NCBI GenBank assembly: GCA_022575985.1
Contig: JAKSXM010000107.1
Location: forward strand, 3,658,001-3,722,000
Source: Anagrus nilaparvatae
Lineage: Eukaryota > Arthropoda > Insecta > Hymenoptera > Mymaridae
Length of the DNA stretch: 64,000 nucleotides
Reading direction: 5' to 3'
The position numbers were made by a program, and so were the translations under genes. Below the pieces are notes generated by a model, which was not told the DNA's origin, searched no databases, and was given only the letters and a program-made list of their open reading frames with translations. Position 1 is the first letter of the stretch. Each line of letters begins with the position of its first letter. Below, one piece after another: positions 11,542-22,747 of the stretch.

Positions 11542-12270
11542 ATACTAACTCATCTTCTATAACTCAAACACCTACGCATGAGTCAAAACCACTAAACATA
11601 GCTACTCCAACAAACGTTCACTTAACATCCATGGTTCAAGAATCTAAACATGAACTAGTATCTTAAAACGCTACTGCAGTTATACCTCATCCTATCTATC
11701 AAAATGGTGCACCAACAACTAATCCTGCACCTGCAGCTGATCCTTCGTTAAATCAAAATCTTGATGCAGCAGAAGCAACTTCAAATAAAAATACTAACTC
11801 ATCTTCTATAACTCAAACACCTACGCATGAGTCAAAACCACTAAACATAGCTACTTCAACAAACGTTCACTTAACGCCATCCTAAACCCCTATGCTTTTA
11901 ACATTGAGTCGGTAAGGCAGAGTCCATTTTGAAAAAGGTCGCCATTCCATTTCTAATAAAATTTGTGGCTTCATATTGATTGATTCCCTTGGAAAAATCA
12001 TTCTTTATAATCTAAAATATTTTTTTTGTTTTTTCTACAGCTTAAAAAAAAAAGCCGGCATTTAAGAAATTTTTACCGACACATTTGGGTTTAGGATAGC
12101 CTTAACATCCATGGTTCAAGAATCTAAACATGAACTAGTATCTGAAAACGCTACTGCAGTTATACCTCATCCTAAGCATCAAAATGGTGCACCAACAACT
12201 AATCCTGCACCTGCAGCTGATCCTTCGTTAAATCAAAATCTTGATGCAGCAGAAGCAACTTCAAAGAAAA
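11542..12270 (+). repeat. in-frame 249 bp tandem duplication within the gene wreck
   Basis: The block 11542-11790 is repeated from 11791. The offset is 249 bp (83 codons), so the reading frame is kept. The second copy is longer because it contains the TTAA-flanked MITE. The first copy carries TAA where the second has GAA, which shows that they diverged after duplication. Confidence 0.8.
11875..12101. mobile_element. 227 bp piggyBac-type MITE with TTAA target duplication
   Basis: TTAA lies at 11871-11874 and 12102-12105. Inside it the ends are CGCCATCCTAAACCC and, as reverse complement of the right end, GGCTATCCTAAACCC (13 of 15 match). The un-interrupted site is visible in the first duplicate (CTTAACATCCATGG at about 11622), which confirms the boundaries. 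It has no coding capacity. TTAA specificity points to piggyBac-like transposases; the name is inferred from that. Confidence 0.85.
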
Positions 12271-12546
12271 ATTTAATGATTCAACATGATGAAGTAGCTA
12301 CTGCTTCAAGTACTGCTGCTGCATTACCTTGAGATCTCAACCTGCAGTATCGTTAACTTCAGCTGTGAACCAGTCATCTCAAAACGCAGCAAGATCAGAT
12401 CCAGCTATAGCGAGATCTTCTCAAGTATCTCCAACTGCAACTCGACAACAACAACAACAGCGAGTACTTGCAGTTAGACCTGTCCCATCTGTTCCTCGAC
12501 AACAACGAGCACTTGCTGCTGCTGCTGCTGCTAGACCATCTCCAGC

Positions 12547-12687
12547 TACGAAAGGGTCTACGGGCCACCATCTCGCGGCATAGTTGCGAATGATTTTTTC
12601 ATAAAAAATTCGCATCAGCAGTGCTGCTGAGGCAAAAAAATCATAAAAATAAAAAAAAATTGTTTATTAATTAAAAATTAAGTTAAA
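12547..12687 (+). repeat. left 141 bp terminal inverted repeat of the 20 kb element
   Basis: It matches the reverse complement of 32172-32312 at every base except one (G versus A in CTCGCRGC). It contains a hairpin formed by GCGAAT...ATTCGC around a T-run/A-run, and AGCAGTGCTGCT. Such near identity over 20 kb suggests either a fairly recent insertion or gene conversion between ends. Confidence 0.92.
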
Positions 12688-12711
12688 ATAAAAAAGAAAG
12701 TCTATAAGTAA

Positions 12712-13360
12712 TAGTGCATCACGATATCGATACGATATCGATACGAGACTTTGCTAAATTTATCGATAACGATACGATATTATGTTTTAGCAATATCGCC
12801 GATATTCTCGTATCGCCGATATTCAAAGCCGAGAATATCGGAAATTATCGATATCGCTCTTTTGTGAATTTATTAATTTATTTATTTAACTAGCTATACA
12901 TATTATTTGAAAAAATATAAGTATGCGTATTATATCAAGTATTATACCCTTATACCGGTTTTCTATTGTTTAAAAATATTTTTAGGCACGATCACCCTAT
13001 GTATGCAATACATAGACGAAATTGTGCCTTATAAGTTTGTCATGTCAAAAAACGGAAGTCTTTAAATTGTCCAATTATAATACTTGGTTTTCATATAAAT
13101 TAAATAGAAAGAACCCTTTTATATATATTTTGGCGCATTATATTATTGTATGTTTAAAAAAAAAAATAACAAAAGACGGTCGGTCACATTATTTTTTAAT
13201 TAAAAAAATTGCTTTTTATTTTGTATGTCGATATTTTATCGAATATCGAGACGATATCGATACGATACGATATCGATACGATACGATATTTATAGTAGTT
13301 CTGTCGAGACGATATCGATAATTTTAAAATATCGATATCGTATCGTATCGTGATGCACTA
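12712..13360. mobile_element. 649 bp hAT-type MITE with 8 bp target duplication
   Basis: ATAAGTAA occurs at 12704-12711 and 13361-13368. The ends are TAGTGCATCACGATAT and the matching inverted right end. The sub-terminal parts are full of CGATATCGATACGATA-like units that can fold with one another. The 8 bp duplication is the hAT hallmark. An open frame inside it (13022-13321) overlaps these repeats and is not a gene. It lies just inside the left repeat of the large element. Confidence 0.88.
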
Positions 13361-13556
13361 ATAAGTAATATCAAATAAATGAATATAATATATTATTTAT
13401 AATAATATAATAATATAATTAATACTGATAAAAAAGAAGTCAAAAATAAAAGTTTGAGGTTAGTTATTTTATTTAATTTTACACGTTTTTATGTTTATAT
13501 TTTATAAATTATTTTGAAAATTTCGCATACTGTATGAATACTTTTTGAATATACAG

Positions 13557-16070
13557 ATGGGCGAATCATCGAGAATTAAAGTAAATTATAAAAGTGAAAT
13601 CATTTCTGTGGAGGTTGATGGATCACCAAGAGATCCTGCAAACTTTGTCCTGAAATTAGCTGATCTGCGTCATAATTTTCCTAAAGCAAACAATTTAATG
13701 TATAAACAAAACAATATTCTAAATCTGTTGAGGGTAGAAGGAGATTGTATAAAGTTAAACCCTGACGTAGACACTTATGACATACAATTTATTGAAGGTA
13801 AAGAAAATAAGAATTGTTTTTAAGAATACTTTTAACGTCATAATAATTTTATAAAATTTTTAAACTAACTCAACAGAAGAGAATACTCAAAATCAAACAA
13901 TAAGTGTCAAAAATGCAAAACAATTAAGGTACGAAGAAGTTTTAAGTGACATTAATAAGAAACATGAAGTTGCTATAACTATTCATACTGAAAAAAGGAA
14001 GAAGGTTTGTATTTATTCTGAAATAAAATATATTTTGAAAATCTAAACGTTCATTTTTCTTTTTTTTTTTAGAATGTAGTAAAGAAAATAGTAGAGAAAA
14101 ATGAAAACTATGAAAAAAAAATCAGAAATGTGTACGTAATCTGGAGACATAGGGACAATTACAGGGAATTGTTTTCAGATTTAGGAAATAAACTTGCTCC
14201 ATCAAAAAAAATTGTTTTAGATGGAAATGATCCTTACTTTACAGTTGATTCAGTTATTGAAATACTAAAAACAGAATACTTAAAGGATTTACCCAAAAGT
14301 AAAACATATTTTGATGAATCCCTATGCGAGTTGGGAAATGGAAACTGTGTTTTTATTGAAAGTGAGAAATTCATGGATAGTAATGGCCAAGAAGTAAACT
14401 TCTGGGTTTACGCTAAAGAATTTTTAAGAGATAAGGGTACTCGGCTACAAGTTTCTTTATTAACCACCAAATTGCATGATGAGTCTGAAAGTTTAAAAGA
14501 TATTGTAACCAGCACAAAATATTCAACAAAAACTTCCTTGGATGTTGAACAATCACAGAAAAACTACATAATACCTAGTATCGATCATTTGTTAGCCAGA
14601 AGTAATCATTCAAAAAATGAGAAATCATTTGTAACTGCAAATAAAAATGTTAGCTCTTCTTCATTGGCTACCCAAAAACATGCTACTGATTATAACAAGT
14701 ATGCATCCAAAAAAGATTCTCCATTACAATGCTCTACATTTAACAATACTTCGTCTTCTAATCTTTCAAGAGATAGGTTTTTATCAAATAATCCAAATGC
14801 ACTTAGTAACCATAAACTGAATGAAAAAAAAAAGAATACTTCGTTAAAGAATAGTTACAGTAAGTACAGTAAGCCATCATCACCTTGTAATATTTTAAAG
14901 AATAATGAAATTGTTTCAAATGGAAGTAATAACGTAAACAAAAGTCATGCAAACAATACTTGTTCAGATGCAAGTAGTGCAAAAAATAAATCTTCTGATA
15001 ACTTGACAATAAAATCAATAACGCCACCTATGATATCTGAAAAAAGAAACATATTAGCACCAAATAATAATGATGGCAGTAATGAAACAAATAACAAGTA
15101 CATTAAAATTGACAGTAGTAAAAGAGTATCTTCTGGTGTAATTAATTTAGTAAGTGTTTTTAAAAAACCACAAGAGAAAATAAATTATTTGCAAAATACT
15201 TCTTCACATTACATAAATCCTAAGTTAAGAAACATTCACTTAAAAATACCCATATATCCAGTTACTGAAATACAGTATGTGAAAAAATTAGGAGCAGGTG
15301 CTCAAGGCGAAGTAATATTGGGAAAAGTTTTTGGTGCCAAATATGCTATTAAAAAAATGAAGATAGATAAGTATGAGAATCTGATCCTAAAAGAAATTCT
15401 CATACTACAAGAAGTAAATCACCCAAACTTAATAAATATTATGGGAATATGTTCTTCTCCTAATCATTATTATTTACTTACACACTATTTCGAAAGCATT
15501 TCTTTACAAGAATTATTATTTAAAAAAGATACTCCAATAACAGAAGACAATAAACATCACATGATAGAACAAATTTTAGCTGGATTAGCATACTTACATA
15601 TGGAAAGTAATCCAAAAAAAGTAATAGTCCATCGAGATCTCAAACCAGCTAATATTTTAGTTAGTAACAGCTTTGAGGTTCGTATTTGTGATATGGGACT
15701 AAGCAAATGTGATGAAATTGCTAAATCTTTGCAATCCAATAGAGAGTGCATAAGATGAACAACAGTGTACATCGCACCTGAACAACTAATAGGATATATG
15801 GTCCAAACTATACGATCAGATGTATGGGCTGCAGCCCTTACTTTCATAGAAATTTATAGCCGTAAAGATGCTTGGATTGTTGACTATTATGATGTTAAAA
15901 ATACAGTTGCTGTCCAAGTGATTGCTCAAATAAAGAAAATCAAATATCCAAGAAATATTAAGTTAGTACCAGAATTTTCCAGAGACTCTATTAAACATTG
16001 TTTTCAATTTGAAGCACCTTTAAGACCAAGTGCAAAAGAACTGTTAAACTTATACATTAAAAGAAAGTAA
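13557..16070 (+). CDS. three-exon gene with C-terminal protein kinase domain; in-frame TGA in the activation segment
   Basis: Exons are 13557-13797, 13877-14004 and 14073-16070. The two introns (79 and 68 bp) have GT...AG ends and all exons join in frame, giving about 788 residues. The first 70 residues look like a compact alpha/beta domain (possibly ubiquitin- or PB1-like; weak). Residues about 140-260 form the region shared with 26464-26811. A long Ser/Asn/Lys-rich linker follows. The kinase domain begins near residue 525 with GAGAQGEV, then YAIKKM, HRDLKPAN (about 643), DMG in place of the usual DFG (about 663), and YIAPEQ. A TGA at 15756-15758 sits exactly where kinases have the Gly of GTxxYxAPE, and the frame is open before and after it. 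So the protein would be truncated unless this is a sequencing or allelic difference. Its place inside the 20 kb element makes it cargo or an accessory gene of that element. Confidence 0.7.
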
Positions 16071-17776
16071 CAAATGTTATTTTTCTTTTTTTCCAAAAGT
16101 ACGTTTACTTAAAATTTTGGTCACATAAAATTTTTATGTTTGGAAAAGTTGGGTACCAAAAAAAAATTTGAATCTAAGTATAATTTGTAATAATAATTTA
16201 TAATAATTTTGCAACCTGCATAGGCATGTGAAATTTTAAAATATTTGCTAATTTTATGTTTTTCTTTATTATAGTTTTTAAAAGGTAGAATTCAATTTTT
16301 ACACAATATAATATTATTACGTTACTTAAAAGATTTGAGTATATAAAATTTTGTTAAAAAAAAATTAAATGTTACTAATTAAATTTTAAAAATTTCCTTT
16401 AAAAAGCATTAAAAATTTTTGTGCATTTCTTTTATGATTTAAGCAGTAAAATATTATATGTTATCTTATTAAATATGTTATCAAATAACTTAATAAAAAT
16501 ATAGTAGAAAATATTATTATTAGCTGGTAAAAAATGCACTGTAATGTTACTTTGTTTACTAATCAGCTTTAAGAAAAAGCACTTAACAGTTTTATGCATT
16601 TCTGTTGTGATTCAGCCAGTATAAATTTCAAATATTTTATGTAATTTAATATGCTACCAAATAAGTTTATAAAAATATATTTTAGAATATAAATATTTGC
16701 TGGTAAAAAATGCTGTATAATGTAACTTTTTTTTTAATCAGCTTAAATAAAAAGCTTTTAACAGTTTTCTGCATTTCTGTTGTGATTCAGCCAGCATTTT
16801 AATATTCATAGAATATTCTTATATATTGTGAAACAAATTTTATAAAAATTTTTTATAAGAGATAATTTTTTTAAAATTATACTTGTATGTAAAAATAACT
16901 TACTGTGACGTAAGTATAATAAAAAAAAAAAAAGAAAATTCAATGTGTGCTTATTATTATTGTACCTAATACTTAAATTATACCCTGCATACAAATATTT
17001 CAAGTTTTTAAAAACTTAATAAAAGCACTATATATATATATAAACTTAGAGAAAATTGTATGTATTGTTACTATAAAAAATTTTTCTTCCAAAAAACGCA
17101 TCTAATTCGTTGTATATTTAAAAATTTTTAATTTGTATTTTAAATATTATTTATTATTTAATTTTGGCTAATTTATTTAAATACAATATTCAAAGCATGC
17201 AGTATAGTAAAAAAAATTTTTTTGTACAATCAAAGCAACTAACTGAAATATAATAGGTATGGTTTCGGAGTACCCTAGTTTATTTTAATTTCATTATAAT
17301 TTATGCATAAATTAATTATGCTACATTTTTTTACAGATATACCAATTTTGTTGAGTGATTGCATAACTCGATATGTAAGGATTCTAATAAAAGTTATAAA
17401 ATGTACATCTAAAAGTTATAAAATGTATCATCTAAATTAAAAAATAAACCATTTATGAATAACGCTGTATCAAATGGTTGAATCTTCAAATGTTTCATCG
17501 CTTTCTTCTTGTCATTATTAGCATTCAAATTAATCAAAACTTTTTCCTTTTAAAATAATAATCAAAATTAATTTATAAAAAAAAAACATTATTAACAAAA
17601 TTATTTACCTGCATAGAAAAATTTTTTCAGGTAAGCAAATGTACAGTTTTGACAGAAAATAATTTCATAATTTTCTCAGCTACTTGATGACATCAGTATT
17701 AGATTTGCCATACTTTTAAAGCGACAACCAAAAAAATTTTAGGCTTCAATGTCATTATGAATTTAAACATTCTTAC
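16071..17776. other. gene-free 3' flank of the kinase gene with a tandem repeat
   Basis: About 2.5 copies of a unit of about 175 bp occupy 16400-16810. Each contains CTGGTAAAAAATGC and GCATTTCTGTTGTGATTCAGCCAG in part or whole. The rest is AT-rich without recognisable genes. Confidence 0.5.
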
Positions 17777-17904
17777 TTTAAAGTAGAAAAAGTTATTCCA
17801 TCTACTTCATCATTTTCTTCAGCGGTATTTACTGCAGAAACATCTGACTTATCTTTAATTTCAGAATCATCAGCTGATTTGTATTCTGTTAATATCTTTT
17901 TCAT
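17777..17904 (-). CDS. possible small acidic exon
   Basis: On the minus strand an ATG at 17904 opens 42 codons (MKKILTEYKSADDSEIKDK and on), rich in D/E/S, and runs into a good donor (GTAAGA at 17776-17771). No following exon could be placed with confidence. It may be the first exon of a small gene of the 20 kb element or chance. Confidence 0.25.
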
Positions 17905-18734
17905 ACTTAACTAATTTTGCATGTTTCAATGTATGCTTAATCGAAATGGACCTCTTAACGATGTTAAAATAAATCAACTGTAATTATGTATCTGTTATAT
18001 AAAAAAAATAAATTGTATGCCTTAATAAGTTTAAACTTTTATTAAAAATACATTTGGGCAAACATATTATATGTTCTTTGAAATATATTTTTAAATTTAA
18101 AATATACCATTAAAGAATTATTTTAAAAATGAGCAATCTATATAATACCAGAACATCTTCAGAATCACATTTTTTAACTGTTTACAAATTATCAATAAAT
18201 AACCATATTATTTTGCATTACACAATTTAAAAAAAAAACCAATAACATTCTCTTTAATTAATATAATATGATAAAAAAGCATAGTTTTTCGTTTAATTTA
18301 TTTTTTTATTCGACCCTACTTATATAAATAAAACAAATAACCTAACCTTATTAACATAAAAAATTCGACAATACTCTGAAGCATATGGAATGATACTATA
18401 GACGCGGAAGGGGTATGCAATACCTAGTGAGAAATTAACATTCTATTACTAAAAATTGTTTTAGAATTTTCTCACTAGAATTTTAACACTATTCTCCTAA
18501 ACATCTCCTGGACTTGGAGATCAAATTAAAAAAACTCTGATTTGGAAAGAGACTTTGCAGTGTATATACTTTTTATTCAGTGTTTAAATATAAATAAATT
18601 GGATATACTTTTATAAAAAACGTAATTTTTATACTTTTATTTGCTTCATTTTCATAAATTAAGAATTAGAATAATATTTTTTTTAAAAATGTCTTGTGTC
18701 ACCTGTGCTAAACCATCTTCTAACAGTGCTCACA
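17905..18734. other. AT-rich interval ending in a short Cys-rich reading frame
   Basis: Mostly gene-free. From about 18689 a short frame reads MSCVTCAKPSS...HKCNFCDTPI and then stops; its two CxxC pairs are zinc-knuckle-like. The same start (ATGTCTTGTGTCAC with similar upstream sequence) recurs in direct orientation at about 21197, where it stops sooner. It may be a duplicated first exon, but the evidence is weak. Confidence 0.3.
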
Positions 18735-18826
18735 AGTGCAATTTCTGTGATACTCCAATATGATCTTCTTGTACAATTTCATAACTTGCAGATGAATAAT
18801 TTATTAACACTAGCCAAAAGAAGCAT

Positions 18827-20006
18827 TGTGACGGGGGCCGTCACTTTGTGAATTATTTTAAGGCAAATTATTATTATAAAATATATTTAAAATATAAGGC
18901 ATTATTATTATTATTATTGTATATCTAAATTTTAAATAAAGAGAGAAACGAGAGAGAAAGAAAGAGATAGAGAGAGTGAAGAAATGCGCGCGCGTATGGC
19001 CCAGGGCATCGTGGACGGAAGAGATCCCAACGGGCATTGCCATCTTGGCGTCGGCACAGGCCGGTCGCATTTCATGCACCGTGTCTTATTTTATTATTCA
19101 TCGTAATGGTGATTAAGCTTAATAATTTAATTATTAATTATTTTGTTGTGCCTAATAATATATAAACAATTTATATTTGTGATTAAGTAAAGTTTTGATT
19201 ATATTTGTTAGATATTGTGCGCGCTTACAGAATAGTAAAACTAATAGTCCGCCATTACGTGACTTCTGTAAAGACGCTATAACACACATCTTCTGAATAA
19301 AATGAATTATTATTAATTATTTAAAATAATTATTTATGGCTAATAATCTATTAAGTGCTAAATTAATTCAAGTAAATTTTAGGCATATTCTATATAATTA
19401 TGAACAGTGAAATTGAGGCATATTATAGTGATGATAAGTTTAATATATTTAAATATATTTATTTATGAACAGTGAATGTGTTAATTATCAGTGACTATAA
19501 AAACATATTATTAATTGGTGAAATTACATATTTAATTATTATATCTTGGAGTCCATTTTGTGTATAATTCCAAGAATCTGACAATAAGAAGGGGAGGTAG
19601 ACGAAGCCGGCATCATCATCAACATCAACATAAAGCATGCGTATTCTCTCGCTCTCTCTCTCATTAGTTTTGTATAGATTATTGTAAGTCATTTTATATT
19701 ATTTAAGTTTATTTTATAATTAGTATTTGGCAATTTTTAGGCAATTTTGTATATGTGTATATCGCGGAAAGACGACCCGAGTTGTCTCATGACTTTTTAT
19801 TACGGGCAAATTTAAATGGATAAATACGGGTTTCAACTTAAGTAATTTTAGTATTTTTGGCAATTTTTAGAATAAATTGCCTGGCGCTCGTTATACGGCA
19901 TTTTGTACATATTTAGTTTTTATGATTCGTTAATAAATTTATTATTGTTATTTTTTTTTAAATAAATTGTGTAAAATTTCATTTCATGGAAACCCCGACC
20001 ATCACA
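18827..20006. mobile_element. 1180 bp solo LTR of a gypsy-like retrotransposon
   Basis: It begins TGTGACGGGGGCC and ends CCATCACA (TG...CA), flanked by GCAT at 18823-18826 and 20007-20010. The opposite arm of the surrounding fold-back has a single GCAT at this place, which confirms a 4 bp duplication. Inside are TATA-like TAATATATAAAC near 19157 and AATAAA-type signals near the right end. The first 18 bases form the palindrome GTGACGG-GGG-CCGTCAC. No internal retroviral genes are present, so recombination between two LTRs is the likely history. Confidence 0.75.
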
Positions 20007-20165
20007 GCATTTCTGAAATTGCTAAATCGATGTTCAAGTACTCGTAGTCAAAATGCTGGTTTTAGCGTTTGAAATGAAAACTATTATCAGAAAGTTATGA
20101 AAATTGATAATAAGGTTGTATTTGATATAATAAGCAAGGTAAAATACTAATACTACAATTATATA

Positions 20166-20470
20166 TTGGTATTTGTTTAACCTCCATCTTAAACTTCCAT
20201 ACGGATGTTGTGACAGAGGTCACCAACAACTGCCCATGCTATCACACCCTGCACTATTTTAATTTTCTCTTTATCTATTTTAATGGGTTGAGGATGTGAA
20301 AGCGCCTTTTGACAATTGTTAGTGAAGTGTTATTGTATAATTGTTTGAGTGTCAGTGTAGCTGGTATGAGCGTTGAACCTATGGTCCAGGAGGTACGCGA
20401 CTTCTCCCGAACCCCACGCCGGCTTATAGTGCCCTGGAAGCACTTCGGACCGCGTTATCCACATAATGTT

Positions 20471-20521
<51 letters not shown>

Positions 20522-20672
20522 AGGTGGATGCCTCAATCCTAGAACCCACGGTAGAAGAACATCAAGAATTTTTCGCAAAGAAAAAAACTTGATGTTGATA
20601 TAGCCGGGAATCGAACCGCGAACCTTCAGGTCCGAAGTCCAACGCCCTAACCACAGAGCTACCGAGGCTCTC
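20166..20672 (-). mobile_element. tRNA-derived SINE with 14 bp target duplication
   Basis: ACTACAATTATATA lies at 20152-20165 and 20673-20686. On the minus strand the element starts with a tRNA-like head containing an A box (TAGCTCTGTGGTTAGG, about 20660) and a B box (GGTTCGATTCCCG, about 20610), the split RNA polymerase III promoter. A body follows, interrupted by a run of about 45 A (T on the plus strand, 20468-20515) flanked by TTAACATTA-like sequence on both sides. The internal A run suggests a composite or two-part SINE. It is not a functional tRNA gene. Confidence 0.82.
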
Positions 20673-21274
20673 ACTACAATTATATACAGCAAGTTGTCTT
20701 TTGACAGTAACAAATTTCACTTATAATTTTGCAATTCACATTTGCTAACGTCAAAACCCAACTTGCTGTATACACTAGTAATATTAGTATTTTATCTTAC
20801 TAACAATATAAAATAAAACCTTATTATCAATTTTTATAACTTTCTGATAATTATTTTAACCTTAAAGGCTATAACGAGCTTTATGAGTACGAGTACTTGA
20901 ATATCAATGTGGTACTTACAGCAATGCATTGTTATGGCTAGTGTGAATAAAATATTAATCTAGAAGTCATAAAATTGTACAAAAATGTCACATTCAGTAT
21001 TGCAAACAAGATAGAAATATTATAAAGTAAATAAATGAAGCAAGTTCTTTTTTTAATATTTCTAGTTAACTTCATTTTAGAAGTTTGTATAAACAAGTGG
21101 AATTATAAAAAAAGAACTTGTTTTATTAACTTATTTTTTGAACTTCTTTTCTACATTTGAATAAATAAAGACATGGAATAATATTTTTTAAAGAAATGTC
21201 TTGTGTCACGTGTGTTCTACAAATTTATTATTTATTATTTTGCTGCAATTAAAATTATTTTTTAATTACTCTAG

Positions 21275-21384
21275 GTTTTGATATGGCTGATAACGAGAAA
21301 CAAGTTCGATTCAAACAAATTTTAAATTCATTAAAAATGGGCATGCAGGTTGAATACGGCAACAAAAGATTGAAAGAAAGACAG
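21275..21384 (+). CDS. orphan exon-like frame
   Basis: An acceptor-like TTACTCTAG precedes a frame with ATG at 21283 encoding MADNEKQVRFKQILNSLK and on, for 34 residues rich in K/Q/E, ending at CAG-GT. Splice signals on both sides and the charged composition look exonic, but no partner exon is visible and the family is unknown. It lies within the 20 kb element and may be part of its gene set. Confidence 0.3.
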
Positions 21385-21969
21385 GTTTTTTTTAAATTTA
21401 AATTTATATTCGTTGCAATTATTTATTCTTTATTTACATTATTCTTATTTAAAACTAGAATAGCCGCGCGCTCTGCGCGCGCAGAATAATTGCTTTTTTT
21501 ATAATTTCGTTATAAAATTAATTTAAATAAAATTCATGGTTATACTGATAAAAAATACTAATATTTTTATTGCTCTCAAATATTTTTACCTTCAAAATGC
21601 AATTAATTATTTTACCCCTTTTGCGTTAATTTATTTAAATACCTACTTAAGAAAATTTAATTTGTGTTGTTTTTTATTCTCGAAGGAAAGTTTTCATTCT
21701 TTTTTTTGTTTTTTACTTCATTGGAGGAATAGATTATATCTTTTCCCACGCATTTCAATTTTTACCTGAAAGACTTTTTTTAATTAATCATTAACAGCAT
21801 CTTGAGAATCTGATTGGCCTTAAAATTTTTGTTCTCTCATAAACTTTTTGTTGGTACACTTTAATTAAATATTCTGTATAATATTTTTCGGAAAAATATT
21901 GATTATGGTATAAAAATTAAGGAACAATAAATTTCGTTACATTTTTCATTAAGGGCTTTTATTTTTCGT

Positions 21970-22503
21970 TGGTAAGTACTCCACCTGGTTTTTGGAGCAT
22001 ATTTGTCTTTTACATGCTGAAAAACAAAAAAAAAAATTTTTATAACTTTTCATTTTTCAAAATTTTCCATTTTCCGGATTTTTTTGTCACCTAACCGAAA
22101 TTCTGACTCGATTTTTGGATTACTTGGAAAATTTTACCAAAGGACCTCTTTTGAGATAATTATTTTGAATAAATCTGTAACTGTGCACAGAAAAGAAAAT
22201 AAAAATATTAAAAAAATTAAAATTTATTTGCTAATTATTGTTATTTTACTATTTTATGAATTTGTATTATATTTTATTTTCTTTTCTTTGTACAGAACTA
22301 CAGATTTGTTAAAAATTTCTCTCAAAAGAGTCTTTAAGTAAACTTATGTAAGTATATTTAAGTAAGTATTTCCCGAGGAATTCAAAGATCATGTCAAAAT
22401 TTCGGTTAGGGGACAAGGAAATCCAGAAAATTTTGGAAAATGGAAAGTTATGAAAATTCGTTTTTTTGAGTTTTTAAATATCCCCCCAAAAAACTGCTTA
22501 CAA
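21970..22503. mobile_element. fold-back element of about 530 bp
   Basis: The arms contain TTCCATTTTCCGGATTTT (left) and the inverted equivalent at 22400-22460, and further out GGTAAGTACT with the inverted equivalent near 22495. The sequence resembles parts of the arms of the 5707-7437 element (TTTTCCATTTTC, CCTAACCGAAATTCTGA-like), so the two may be distant members of one family. Confidence 0.6.
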
Positions 22504-22747
22504 ACAGAAAGTTTATGGGAAAATAAAATTTTTTTGGCCAATTAAAAGAAAAAAAAACAACCTTTTTGGAGAAATTTGCCTTTGAAAAACCTCTTTAGTT
22601 TTTCCAATTTTTCGGATTTCCTTGTAGTTTCCAAAAAACTGATGTCAGAATCGTCTTCAGTGGGAAATTTTACATACCCCTTATTCATAAAAATTGTTTT
22701 TAGTTTCATTTAGAGCTTACAAAAATTAAAATCAAAAAATTAACTCA

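Larger units (their letters stand above)
11313..12546 (+). pseudogene. two-exon gene wreck, Ser/Thr- then Ala/Pro/Gln-rich, interrupted by a MITE and the 20 kb element
   Basis: Exon 1 (11313-11362) begins ATG and ends at a GT. The intron ends TTTTTTAATAG at 11412. Exon 2 encodes a basic, NLS-like KKKRKV, a Ser/Thr/Asn-rich stretch and, from about 12350, repeats of the form VPRQQRALAAAARPSPA. Breaks are: a probable one-base slip in the A run near 11444, a TAA at 11664-11666 where the duplicated copy has GAA, a MITE at 11875-12101, a frame change near 12330, and the insertion of the 19.8 kb element after 12546. The coding repeats resume at 32313. A 60 bp piece of the same gene recurs at 44987-45050. 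No known domain is recognised. Low-complexity composition suggests a nuclear protein, but that is inference. Confidence 0.6.
18735..21010. mobile_element. fold-back element disrupted by a solo LTR and a SINE
   Basis: Left-arm pieces (18735-18826, 20007-20165, 20687-20712) align as reverse complement with the right arm at about 20740-21010. Examples are TTCAAGTACTCG (20033) with CGAGTACTTGAA (20890), and ACAGCAAGTTG with CAACTTGCTGT near the centre. The right arm has neither the LTR nor the SINE and so shows the empty sites of both. No coding content. Confidence 0.75.

Noticed and set aside
13022..13321. 99-residue open frame
   Set aside because: Lies wholly inside a hAT-type MITE and ends in its CGATATCGATA repeats.
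20600..20672. tRNA gene on the minus strand
   Set aside because: A and B boxes are present but the anticodon stem does not pair well, and the block is the head of a SINE with a 14 bp target duplication.
20309..20713. Open frames on both strands with long Phe or Lys runs
   Set aside because: They cross the SINE and its A run; the composition is an artefact of the homopolymer.
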